Assembly: GCF_963676685.1 (NCBI RefSeq)
Contig: NC_092357.1
Span: forward strand, 16,853,607 to 16,917,606
Reading direction: 5' to 3'
Origin: Mytilus edulis
Lineage: Eukaryota > Mollusca > Bivalvia > Mytilida > Mytilidae
DNA length: 64,000 nt
In this document: piece by piece, positions 48,201 through 57,252 of the stretch
Position numbering within the stretch: the stretch's first letter is position 1
How the letters are laid out: each line of letters begins with the position of its first letter
Notes under the pieces: generated by a model
Told to the model about the DNA's origin: nothing
Database searches by the model: none
Seen by the model: the letters and a program-made list of their open reading frames with translations, nothing else
Position numbers and translations under genes: made by a program

Positions 48201-50873
48201 CATACACAAACGGAATTAACAAACCCACGCTAATCATTAATTAGATATAAGAAGATGTGGTAGGAGTGTCAATAACATTAATGAGACAACTCTCATTCAA
48301 GTCACAATTTGTAAAAATAAACCATCATAGGTCAAAGTACGGCCTTCAATACAGAGCCTTGGCTCACACCGAACAGCAAGCTAAAACGGCCCCAAAAATA
48401 AATAGTGTAAAACCATTCAAACAGGAAATCCAACGGTCTTATCTATTTACAAAACGAAAAACGAGAACCAATTATGAACCACATCAACAAGCGAAAACCT
48501 CTGAACATCAGGTGTTTGACTTACGACAGTACGCATTTCAACGTTTAAACTAATTCACAAACGGAATGACAGAAACCCACACTTATCATAAAGACTAGTA
48601 CACATTTCAACGTTGACACTGATGTTATTAATCGCGATAAGTGCTTTAGCGGTAATAACTATATATAGCTAATGCAATCCATAACAACTATACATACATG
48701 CAGACATATTATACGTTCAGGTATTTCACATCCAATCTTTTATAGTAATATTCTTTACAAAGCACAAAAATGTCAGTATTCACCTCAAAAGGTTACAAAA
48801 CCTTAAACAGACTAATTAAGAAGGGATATAGTTACGATACTGTTGTCAGATGGTTAAAGATTGTATATTTTGGCTTTAATATTGATTCACTTATAGGGTC
48901 TTTGCATCGGAACTAAACACATTTATTTAAAAAAAAAACAGTTATTGGCATGACACGGGTTATGTTCTTCTCATATATTTTATGATAGTTTGATACTAAA
49001 CCCCAAACGAGAGGGATTGTGCCTGATATTCATATGATGAAGAAATAATCTTTCAATCAGTTTAATTGAGGTCTGGAGCTGGCATGTCAGTTAACTGCTA
49101 GTAGTCTGTTGTTATTTATGTATTATTGTCATTTTGTTTATTTTCTTTGGTTACATCTTCTGACATCAGACTCGGACTTCTCTTGAACTGAATTTTAATT
49201 GCGTATTGTTATGCGTTTACTTTTCTACATTGGCTAGAGGTATAGGGGGAGGGTTGAGATCTCACAAATATGTTTAACCCCGCCGCATTTTTGCGCCTGT
49301 CCCAAGTCAGGAGCCTCTGGCCTTTGTTAGTCTTGTATTATTTTAATTTTAGTTTCATGTGTTACAATTTGGAAATTAGTATGGCGTTCATTATCACTGA
49401 AATAGTATATATTTGTTTAGGGGCCAGCTGAAGGACGCCTCCGGGTGCGGGAATTTCTCGCTACATTGAAGACCTGTTGGTGACCTTCTGCTGTTGTTTT
49501 TTTTCTATGGTCGGGTTGTTGTCTCTTTGGCACATTCCCCATTTCCATTCTCAATTATACTTAATATAGTTTTTATGCAAGTTTACATCAAATAGAATTA
49601 ATAATTTGTTCAATTTAAAGGAGTATATAGATGCAAGGTAACTTTATAAATTAGGACAATAAGTTATTTTGTACATCTCTGAAAGAATCAGTAAATTACA
49701 AATATTTAAGGAATGTGTGTTATTGATTTAGATTAAAACTATAAATAACTTAAACATGTTAAAGTCTTAATCCAATCAAAAGTATCTATTCATTTAGATC
49801 TATCTACCGCATGATTTTCAATGAAATTGAGATTTTGATAGTCCGGAGAAATCAATCTTTGACCCAGAAGCGGCTATATGACAGATAACTGCGTCAGAAA
49901 GTTTTTTTTTTCCAGGAGGATTAGATTTTATTTTTCATGGGAAAAACTATTAGATATCTATGAAACTTTTAAAGATATACAAGGTACAAAATAACTAAAA
50001 AAGTTACATTTTTGTCAATATTCCAAATGTTTGAACCTAACATCACTATATCCCTCTTTGAAATGTTATCTTTGTTTAATTTTATGTGAAAAATTGGTGT
50101 AAAATTTCATAAAATCTACATTAGATCAATGCTCCGAGTGAAAGTTAAAATAACTGTACTGGGTATTTCTATAATAATAGATTTTTTTTACCGATATAAG
50201 TAACTAACATCTAACATAAATTGTTTAAGTAACGCCCCTGACTGATATAAATTCAAAACGATTTGACTTAATATGATTCCGACTTCTTTTCGTACAATAA
50301 TAAGTTGAAACTAAACGAAACTCTGGACCACGGCTCCCGTACATATAACTCAACAGGGCGCAAAAATAAAGAGCTGACGGTAAAATAAAATACAAAGTTA
50401 AAGGACATTAAAAACAAACAATTCGAACAGTTGTGTTGCATACGTCATATGTTATTTTCCTTAAACATACCCGATTCTTTGATATAAAAAAATCAATATC
50501 TAGATAAAAGGTAATTTAAAGAAAATGTACTTATCAAAGGTTCGTCGTGTCAATGCAAATGTTGAGACGACTGGGCCAATGATAGCATCACAACAAAACG
50601 TCCAACAGTAATGGTATCGTAAGGCACATAGTAACAATTTGGAACGTCGTACACGTTTTACGTGTACATAAGTCTCATTGATACTGCTCGAATATTTAAA
50701 TGATGACTATGTTTGTTCAAATGTCTTTTGTTATCACTTGATATACTTTCCACAATTCAGTTTATCTATATCATATTGAAATTCATAATTGAGCATGACA
50801 AATACAAAGGAAATAACAAACCTGCCACGAAACATACGAACAGAAGCAAGATACTTGTTATCGTCCTGACCAT
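42108..50873 (-). CDS. Secreted cysteine-rich protein, eight exons including three microexons (gene 1)
   Basis: Minus-strand exons: 50873-50822, 47588-47426, 47008-46926, 46065-45997, 45553-45539, 44362-44345, 43542-43531 and 42232-42108. They sum to 537 nt, 178 residues plus TAA. Every junction has consistent phase (1,0-type remainders match throughout; the last five introns are all phase 1) and a GT/AG pair. Residues 1-17 are a signal peptide (MVRTITSILLLFVCFVA). The mature chain has twelve cysteines at 22, 26, 45, 61, 79, 109, 112, 141, 147, 158, 171 and 174, including CDVC and CNSC pairs. One N-glycosylation sequon is at N47. Exons 5 to 7 (15, 18 and 12 nt) encode a hydrophilic linker, AKGQS-HERARQ-TTSA. 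I do not recognise the family. A paralogue is at 57131-61192. Exon 1 is 3.2 kb from exon 2 and is the least certain part. Confidence 0.82.
42587..43375 (+). mobile_element. YLDLHL-family retroelement 3' end in gene 1 intron 7
   Basis: The plus-strand frame 42587-42943 gives RIYPIELEIKD, then SASYLDLHLEIDNEG, LYDKRDDF, NIPAAPAYGVYISQLIRYSR and LLLTRKLLNQEF. A single TAA then interrupts it (42941-42943), after which the frame continues with LRKFYGRHHELVDRYGI and a stop. A non-coding tail runs to about 43375 (GGTATCTTTCGTCCCTC). It is the most intact of about ten copies here. Probably the C-terminal part of a retroelement polyprotein after the RT core; class uncertain. It is antisense to the host gene. 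Confidence 0.8.
43531..43542 (-). CDS. Gene 1 exon 7 (12-nt microexon)
   Basis: CTACCTCGGCAC between CTTTTTAACAG and GTAAGTTA. Paralogue 59003-58992 is also 12 nt, TGATCTCGGGAC. Confidence 0.75.
44345..44362 (-). CDS. Gene 1 exon 6 (18-nt microexon)
   Basis: ACGAGCGTGCAAGACAAA between TTGTTTTTCAG and GTAAGTAC. Paralogue 59653-59636 is also 18 nt with two differences. Confidence 0.82.
44880..45060 (+). mobile_element. Retroelement tail relic in gene 1 intron 5
   Basis: GTGGCTCAATCTTTACTTTT ... TATAGACTTATGTCTTTAA. A matching relic sits in the same intron of gene 2 (60060-60250). Confidence 0.65.
45539..45553 (-). CDS. Gene 1 exon 5 (15-nt microexon)
   Basis: CAAAAGGTCAAAGTC between ATTACATAG and GTAAGTAT. 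Paralogue 60656-60642 is also 15 nt with the first 12 bases identical. Confidence 0.8.
45997..46065 (-). CDS. Gene 1 exon 4
   Basis: Acceptor TTGCTTTCAG, donor GTAAATAT. Encodes EPSICDVCSGRYSP. The paralogous exon is 61192-61124, also 69 nt. Confidence 0.9.
46625..46705 (-). repeat. Solo A-module of the 355-bp family in gene 1 intron 3
   Basis: Reverse relic: GATGCGTCTTATGTAGACCA, ACGCGCGCCTGGTGTG and CTCTGATAACTATTA. It is absent from the homologous stretch of the paralogue (62880-62960), so it inserted after duplication. Confidence 0.75.
46926..47008 (-). CDS. Gene 1 exon 3
   Basis: Acceptor ATTTTTTTTCAG, donor GTGAGTAA. Encodes SGNAYTCMKYIVDKSTAKIS LVYATKA in frame with exon 2. Confidence 0.85.
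47426..47588 (-). CDS. Gene 1 exon 2
   Basis: Acceptor CTATTTTTTAG, donor GTACGATA. Encodes SAICNYPCFRFDVGTWVNDK, then DTFVFSCSNMSMLTVNGVDE and KVCFERRGPFLVS. Confidence 0.85.
47930..48105 (+). mobile_element. Right end of the TTAA MITE
   Basis: Ends CTCGTAGCTAGTGCCCCT, the same as 37022-37040. Confidence 0.7.
48240..48530 (+). repeat. 'Rep-B' repeat, best copy
   Basis: GAAGATGTGGTAGGAGTGTC, GACAACTCTCATTCAAGTCA, TAGGTCAAAGTACGGCCTTC and CACACCGAACAGCAAGC. The open frame 48257-48553 is a repeat shadow. Near-duplicate flanking blocks (CGCATTTCAACGTT, 48120-48230 and 48530-48620) suggest local tandem duplication. Confidence 0.75.
48690..49560 (+). repeat. 'Rep-A' repeat, second long copy, in gene 1 intron 1
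   Basis: Collinear with 3580-4335, with an extra piece at about 49105-49220. Confidence 0.8.
49561..50394. other. Intronic, nothing recognised
   Basis: AT-rich; no repeat shared with the rest of the window. Confidence 0.4.
50395..50702 (+). repeat. Very divergent 355-bp family copy
   Basis: TTATCAAAGG, GTTGAGACGACTGGGCCAAT, AACGTCCAACAGTAATGG and ACGTGTACATAAGTCTCATT follow the B-then-A order. Confidence 0.6.
50822..50873 (-). CDS. Gene 1 exon 1 (signal peptide)
   Basis: ATG at 50873-50871; 17 codons plus one base; donor GTTTGTTA. The hydrophobic core LLLFVCFVA and phase 1 end fit exon 2. Assignment to this gene rests on strand, phase and function. Confidence 0.65.
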
Positions 50874-50967
50874 GATTCCTTTAATTCTGGAATGAAAATA
50901 ATACAATAAATCATAATCAGTTAACAAATTATCATTGATTTCTTGTTTTAAAACTTATATCATGTAC

Positions 50968-51120
50968 TGGATTAGAGTGGTCTAGAGCGCTAGACACAGC
51001 GCAGGCGGTGTTGTCATGATATCCCAATATCATGAGTTCGAATCCCGGCGAGGGAGAAACAAAAATTTGCTTCCGCAAATTTACAGATATAACATAGTTA
51101 TGCTGATATAAAATAAACGC
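50968..51120 (+). mobile_element. tRNA-derived SINE-like element
   Basis: A-box-like GAGTGGTCTAGAGCGCTAGA and a good B box GAGTTCGAATCCCGGCGAGG, 50 to 60 bases apart, then ACAAAAATTTGC. The tRNA fold is not intact, so it is not called as a tRNA. Confidence 0.65.
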
Positions 51121-51455
51121 AACAGTAGTATAATACTGTTCAAAATTCAGAAATCGATAGAGAAAAAAACAAATCCTGGTTACAAACTAAAACTAAAGGA
51201 AACGTATCAAATATAAGAGAACTATGACACAATGAGACACAACACCGAAATGTAAAACACACAGAAACAAACTATAATGTAACAATGGCCATTTTCCTAA
51301 CTTGGTACAGGGCATTTTATGAAAAATGGTTGGTTGAACCTGGTTTTGTGGCATGCAACCTCCCGCTTTAATGGCAGTGTTAATTATAACATTAAAATGA
51401 CAACATTACACGACAGGGCTACAATAAATAAATGGGAAAAAATTTAGGACAGAGA
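51120..51455 (-). repeat. 'M1' repeat copy, reverse
   Basis: AACAATGGCCATTTTCCTAA, AACCTGGTTTTGTGGCATGC and CCTCCCGCTTTAATGGCA. Confidence 0.8.
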
Positions 51456-51589
51456 AACAAACGAATAATAGCCATCAAAAGGTAACAGGTTAAAAAATGT
51501 TTTTAAATGTGTAGCACAAATTTGCAGGCAACAACGTTGGGATAAATTGAAGTCGAACTATATATAAATTATGGTGTTAGCTTGGTATA

Positions 51590-52105
51590 ACCACCATCTG
51601 ATAACGAAAAACAAAGTACAAAACACAACATAGAAAACTAAAGACTGATCAACAATCACCCCACCAAAAAACCGAGGGTGATCTCAGGTTCTCCGGAAAG
51701 GTAAGCAGATCCAGTTTATGTGACCCACAGAAACCGAAGGTGATCTCAGGCTCTCCGGAAAGGTAAGCAGATCCAGTTTATGTGACCCACAGAAACCGAG
51801 GGTGATCTCAGGTTCTCCGGAAAGGTAAGCAGATCCAGTTTATGTGACCCACAGAAACCGAGGGTGATCTCAGATTCTCCGGAAAGGTAAGCAGATCCAG
51901 TTTATGTGACCCACAGAAACCGAGGGTGATCTCAGGTTCTCCGGAAAGGTAAGCAGATCCAGTTAATGTGACCCACAGAAACCGAGGGTGATCTCAGGTT
52001 CTCTAGAAAGGTAAGCATATCCAGTTTATGTGACCCACAGAAACCGAGGGTGATCTCAGGTTCTCTGGAAAGGTAAGCAGATCCAGTTTATGTGACCCAG
52101 GTCGT
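51590..52105 (-). mobile_element. Retroelement tail expanded into a minisatellite
   Basis: Starts with the tail strings ACAACATAGAAAACTAAAGA and CACCCCACCAAAAAACC. Part of it is then tandemly repeated (51671-52100) and ends at GTCGTGTTAC, the same junction as in the unexpanded copy at 14480-14570. Confidence 0.75.
51671..52100. repeat. 62-bp minisatellite, seven copies
   Basis: ACCGAGGGTGATCTCAGG starts at 51671, 51733, 51795, 51857, 51919, 51981 and 52043. Copies differ at single bases (for example CTCTCC, TTCTCC, TTCTCT). Confidence 0.95.
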
Positions 52106-52575
52106 GTTACTCTTTAAAAAAAACTTTTTCGGACTTAAACTGCTAAACTGCATCATAGTTATTATCATAAAGATATAGTTTCTTCAAATTATAATTTGAT
52201 AGAAATCATATGACTTGCAATATTTGTCCATCAATACATTTTTATTCATTTAATCAAATTTCAAACTAGAGAGAAATCCTGTTAAAACATTTTATATTAT
52301 GAAAGTCTTTTCACAAGCATGTCTTTAATTCGAGATCTATGCATTACCTTTTTTGGTTTATTTCTTTAATTACTAATTGTATGTGTGTTTAATGGTCATT
52401 CTAATATCCCGTTTCTATTATGAAATTATAATCAAGCAACCTTCTTTATTTAAGTATGTTTCATTAAGTTTTTATTTGATCCTGAACATATTAAATTGTA
52501 AAAAACTGCTTTGGACTTGTGTCTAATCAAATAAGCGGAAATAAAATTAGCTTTCTGCGGGCAAGTGACAAGGTC

Positions 52576-52717
52576 TCAGTCACTATCTAGCGCTGACATG
52601 GCCAACCTCTGTGATCGGTCGTATTGCATCTCGTTATCATCGCCATTCATGTAGCCAGCCTTCCGGTTACAGCTACTCGAGACCAAAATATCCGAAACTC
52701 GAAAACCTGACCAACGC
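52576..52717 (-). CDS. Candidate terminal exon of an unknown gene
   Basis: A GC-richer island in AT-rich DNA. A possible acceptor AAACCATCTCAG precedes an open frame of 46 codons ending RSQRLAMSALDSD then TGA. It includes SSSCNRKAGYMNGDDNE. No domain recognised and no partner exon found upstream. Confidence 0.3.
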
Positions 52718-52759
52718 CTGAGATGGTTTACAAATGACGTCGTTACATACATACTCACT

Positions 52760-53449
52760 CACTAATTGAGCTATACATGTATCAGTTGTGTATCTTAAGA
52801 TCAAACATTATCACACAGAACAATCAACGGAAAATTAATGGAAATGGCAAAAACAATAGATAATTATATAGTTATTTCTCAAGCTTCTAACTATTAACAC
52901 AAAAATTGATCAAAAGTATTACTATATTATTCGTCTGACATTTTGACAGAAATAATGTGTTACTTACGTCTGTACAATTCAGATTCTAACATTAGAACAT
53001 GTTGTACGCGACGTCTATATTTATTACATTTTCATGTCTTAGATCATATAACTTGTACATATCATCTTTTTTTAAGTTATCTAAAAACTAAATTTGAATT
53101 ATAAACACGATTCCCATGTTTGTTTTATTTCGTTAAACTATATATTTTAAACTAATTACTTGATGACATTTTAACAAAAAGTAAACAAATATTTTGATTT
53201 TTATATAATGTAGGGGAAATGTTTGTTTTTGGTGACCCATTGAAGGAAATTGTTTTTGGTAAACAGCGCGTGATGTAGATACCCCACCCCTCCCCCTTTT
53301 CCCATTTAAACTTACACAACAGAAGTTTGAAATAAAACTATTGATATTAATAGATATGTGTCCTAATGAAGGTAAAAACATAGTACATAAAACAAGGCAT
53401 CCCATGCTGCAAAACGTATTTTATTATATAACCATCAGATGCATTTTGT
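52760..53449. other. Non-coding stretch, nothing recognised
   Basis: The minus open frame 53133-53405 has no domain; a C-rich run (CCCCACCCCTCCCCC) lies near 53285. Confidence 0.35.
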
Positions 53450-53680
53450 TCATGAACATATATTTTATTTGATGAAAAAATATTTTGTTTGTTATGTACA
53501 TATTTTGTTTTTGTGAATACACATCTAATGTTCATGGACAATTATTTGGTTTAATGAGCATATATTTATTTTCTATAAAGAAATATTTTTGTTTTGAATA
53601 TATATTCCTCTTACACATTTATATATCATTTCATGAACATATTATTAATTTCATAAATATATATAATTTTTTTTTTTAAC
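53450..53680. repeat. Degenerate AT-rich tandem repeat, period near 30
   Basis: Repeated phrases of the type TGAACATATTTTATTT and AAATATTTTGTTT alternate. Copies are too diverged for an exact period. Confidence 0.45.
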
Positions 53681-54049
53681 ACAAATTTGATTTTTATGGA
53701 AATTGATCTATTTCTTTGAAAATATGTTAACGTTTTTGGTAATATTGCAATGTTTGACACGCCATACCTGACAATGTTGTTTGGGACATATTTAATGTTA
53801 TATTATAGTTGATAGTTATAAAACGTTGAATCAGCAACGTTTATCTTACTTTCCCATTTTCAAGAAAGATATATATAAAAATTTATTCAATTTTAAATTT
53901 TCTTTTTTATTGTATGATGATTTATTCATTACTTTACACATGACCACCATGTGCCATTATTCGCATTTACACATTTTTTTTGTCAAAATGCGTATCTGGT
54001 GCAGTAAACATATTTGTTAAAAATCGTTTCCTCATCAACTTTATTTTTA

Positions 54050-54105
54050 CATTCTTATACCACTGGACGTTAAGCTATGAACAATCAAGCAATCAATCGA
54101 GCAAA
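54050..54105 (+). mobile_element. SINE 3' tail relic
   Basis: CCACTGGACGTTAAGC then AATCAAGCAATCAATCG resembles the tail of molluscan SINEs. Short, so tentative. Confidence 0.35.
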
Positions 54106-54119
54106 AAATGCATTTATAT

Positions 54120-54345
54120 ACGTTCATTTTAGTTTCTTGTGTACAATTTGGAAATAAGTAAGGCGTTCATTATCACTGAACTAGTATAAATTTGCTTAGG
54201 GGACAGCTGAAGGACGCCTCCGGGTGCGGGAATTTCTCGCTACATTGAAGACCTGATGGTGACCTTCTGCTGTTGTTTTTTGCTATGGTAGGGTTGTTGT
54301 CTCTTTGGCACATTCCCCATTTCCATTCGCAATTTTATATTTATA
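54120..54345 (+). repeat. 'Rep-A' 3' copy
   Basis: TTTTAGTTTCTTGTGTACAA to GGCACATTCCCCATTTCC, close to 49370-49550. Confidence 0.8.
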
Positions 54346-55049
54346 TACGTTCAGTATGGCCATGTAAGTAAAACATTTTTTCAGATTTAATATCTGTATG
54401 ACGAATCACTATTATTATATCTCTCTGGTAACAGGTGCTTGTTTTTGCATATCGTGTCAGTTAAGAAATATGATACTTTTTATTCACTATATATTATACT
54501 TAATCACTGACATACAACACTGACTATAGTTAATTTTCATTATAAATATTTGTATCCACGTCAGGTTCATAGTTGTTATCAAAGACATATAATATAATAT
54601 AGTTTTTACTATATGATACAATAAAACTGTGCAAACATTTTGATATCGTTTGATCCGAGCTATCTGTGGATCGAATTACCCGTTAAGTGAGGTCATGGGC
54701 GCTACAAAATGTGCTAACATTTGAACTACGATTATATAGTAAATAGAAAATTAGTAAAGATTTGCTTTGGAAATCAGTTATGGCTTGTACAGTAATGCTA
54801 TGGTAACATTTATTATCTAAAAAAGCTTGTTCATCATAATTTGTTGAATGAATCCACAAAAAATAATGAGACCGTCTTTATAATCAAAACTGCTCGGAAA
54901 GCGGTAACATACCATAACAAAAAATTGTCAAAATAAGCAATTTCGTTCTGTTTTCGAATGACCATTGTATGTATCCGTCCGATATTTCGCCTTGTTTTGT
55001 TTAATTCCTTTCCAATAAATGTCTTATTTTTCTTTATTCAAATAAACAG
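54346..55049. other. Non-coding stretch, nothing recognised
   Basis: No exon or shared repeat seen. Confidence 0.35.
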
Positions 55050-55135
55050 TCAGGCAGGGCTTATAATTCGGTGGTTGTCGTTTGTTATGGTATATTATAT
55101 TCAAATTTTATAACAGCGGTATACTACTGTTGCCT
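55050..55135 (+). repeat. 'M1' repeat 3' stub
   Basis: AACAGCGGTATACTACTGTT matches the end of 22365-22715. Confidence 0.55.
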
Positions 55136-55239
55136 CTATTCTTTGTTTTGTACATAAATAGGCCGTTCATTTTCTGGTTTGAATTTTTTTGTTACTATTG
55201 TCATTCTGGAGCATTTTGTAGCTGACTATGTGGAATTAT

Positions 55240-55345
55240 TTTTGTTTATTAGATGAAGATGTGTGGTGAAATATAGTTGCTACCTTCTATGTCATTAAGA
55301 CACTTGGGGAGAGTTGTCTCATGGGCAATCATACCACATCTTTTA
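55240..55345 (+). repeat. 'Rep-B'-like short relic
   Basis: GATGAAGATGTGTGGTGA and the inverted-looking GCAATCATACCACATCTT bound a small segment. Confidence 0.4.
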
Positions 55346-55429
55346 TTTTTTTTTTATATAAACACATTAATTGCCAATCTCTCTCATAATTCTCCCTTCA
55401 TCGTTGACAATATAAGGGAATTTGATGCG

Positions 55430-55620
55430 ACTGTCATACAAGTGAGAGGTTTAGCAAGCAATAAAACTAGGTTCAATCCACCATTTTCTGCGTAAGAAAA
55501 TGCCTGTACCAAGTCAGAAATATGACAGTTGCTATCCATTCGTTTGATGTGTTTGAACTTTTGATTTTGCCATTTGATTTGGGACTTTCCTTTATGAATT
55601 TTCCTCGGAGTTTACTTTTT
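55430..55620 (+). repeat. 'M2' repeat copy
   Basis: GCCTGTACCAAGTCAGAAAT, CATTCGTTTGATGTGTTTGA and TTTTCCTCGGAGTTTAC. Confidence 0.8.
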
Positions 55621-55964
55621 AGACATATTCTGTTTCTGTGCAATCTGCGTCATCATTAATTAATTTTTAGTCGGTGGATGAAATAATCAAAACATCAATT
55701 AGATTGTAAAATTTAACCGAAATTTGACAAAACTAAGAAAGAATCTCTACAGGATCAAACCACTGAATCTCGAGGATAATTTTGAAAATACTCTATTTTG
55801 ATAAATAGGAATTTCATAGATTTTTTCTACAACTAGTATCTCACGTTTTCAGAGTGACTAAGATCAGCTCTAGTGTTTCGTTCTGTTCTCAATGCTCTTT
55901 GGTACACGAAACATAGTTTTACATAGTTCTAGTTCTGTTATCTATGCTTAGTTATTTCGTAATG

Positions 55965-56090
55965 TTCAGTCCTAAGTTTTCTATGTACTATTTTGTGGTA
56001 CTGTCGTTTTTTTTTTCATTTTCGCCATAGGGTTGTCAATTAATCTGAACTTATGAGTATGTGAATATCCCCTTGGTATTTTCCGCTTTT
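55965..56090 (+). mobile_element. Retroelement tail relic
   Basis: Shares GCCATAGGGTTGTCA ... ACTTATGAGT ... CCCTTGGTATTTTCCGC with the family tail. A similar relic is at 56855-57010. Confidence 0.6.
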
Positions 56091-56854
56091 TTTATGGACA
56101 CAAGCCTTACATTCATTAGGTCATAACGTCTATAACAAAGTTTTGGAAATATATTTTATCTACGTTGTCGTATTTTTATGATAAAAGGACATCCCTCACT
56201 TTCTTAAATCCTCACTGATTTTGCTAAACAGAACATTCTTCCTTCAGAAGATATGTCATGTATTTTTTAGTCCTTCCTTTTTTTCTGTATTCTAGTGATA
56301 AATGAACTTAGTTATTGGCACTCACAATAAAATTTTACACTGAGAGCTGCAAGCGCATGCAGAAAAGGGTTATATGGATCCACTATTATTTTCTATGTAA
56401 GTAATTGTAACTAAACATTTAATACCTCTTTGAGTGCACATGACATGTGTTTCAGGTATAAGCCTAGATATCGAAAGTGCATAAAATACAGTATGAAGAG
56501 CTTGTTTATCAAATACGAAAACAAATCTCTCTCTGAGCCCGAAAATGACACAGAGATTTTCATGGGGGTAATTTATTTCTTAATTTGAATTATTTTCTAA
56601 ATTTTGTAACAGCAATTTTTTTAAACTTACTGTACAATATATATGTTGCCCCATGTTGAAGTTAGGACGTTGACTAATGATTGTAATTATCCTGTTATTT
56701 GGTTTCTTTGTGTTGTATTATTGGGAACTGCACTGTATCTTCTTAGTGTAATATGTATCCCCTTTGAAATGTTTTAATGTTGAAAGAACATTCAATTTAA
56801 ACAATACAATGCAAATTTCATACAAGCATCAGTCTTTTCCCAATGATATGCTTA

Positions 56855-57010
56855 CTCTTTCTGAATACCTGAGACCCCCTCCGGTATTTATGCGGTTTGT
56901 GTTGCTATAGTTTAATATGCTGTTGTTTATCTATTTGTCGTTTTTCGTTTTATTTTGTCATGGCATTTCAGTTTGATTTCGATTTATGAGTTTGAATATC
57001 TCTTTTTTAT
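56855..57010 (+). mobile_element. Retroelement tail relic
   Basis: GAATACCTGAGACCCCCT, CATGGCATTTCAGTTTGATT and TTATGAGTTTGAATATCTC. Confidence 0.6.
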
Positions 57011-57130
57011 CATCATGTAAAAACATTTTGTAGTTTTCAAATATATATATTTCTAAAGTAACTATACTATTGTACAAGGATGTTGTTTGACACTTATTGC
57101 TAAATGGCAGTTCATTTTATAGATTCTGTC

Positions 57131-57252
57131 TTAATATCTGATACAGCTATTACACATGAATCCATAGTCAATGATTGGTTTTGAATCGACGCAGGGTTTG
57201 TCATGAAACCAATCTATTATAGGACACAGTGGTGGTCTGTTACACCCTAAGG
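57131..57252 (-). CDS. Gene 2 exon 8 (terminal)
   Basis: Acceptor TTCTATTTCAG. Encodes LGCNRPPLCPIIDWFHDKPC and ends MCNSCIRY. One codon shorter than gene 1. Confidence 0.85.

Noticed and set aside
48257..48553. 98-codon open frame
   Set aside because: Lies inside the Rep-B repeat, with related copies that do not keep the frame.
50968..51060. Functional tRNA gene
   Set aside because: The boxes are present but stems do not close and a SINE-like body follows.
51671..52100. Regular short repeats that might suggest a CRISPR array
   Set aside because: The whole 62-bp unit repeats, with no variable spacers, and the genome is animal.
53133..53405. 90-codon minus open frame
   Set aside because: No domain, no splice support, composition driven by AT-rich repeats.
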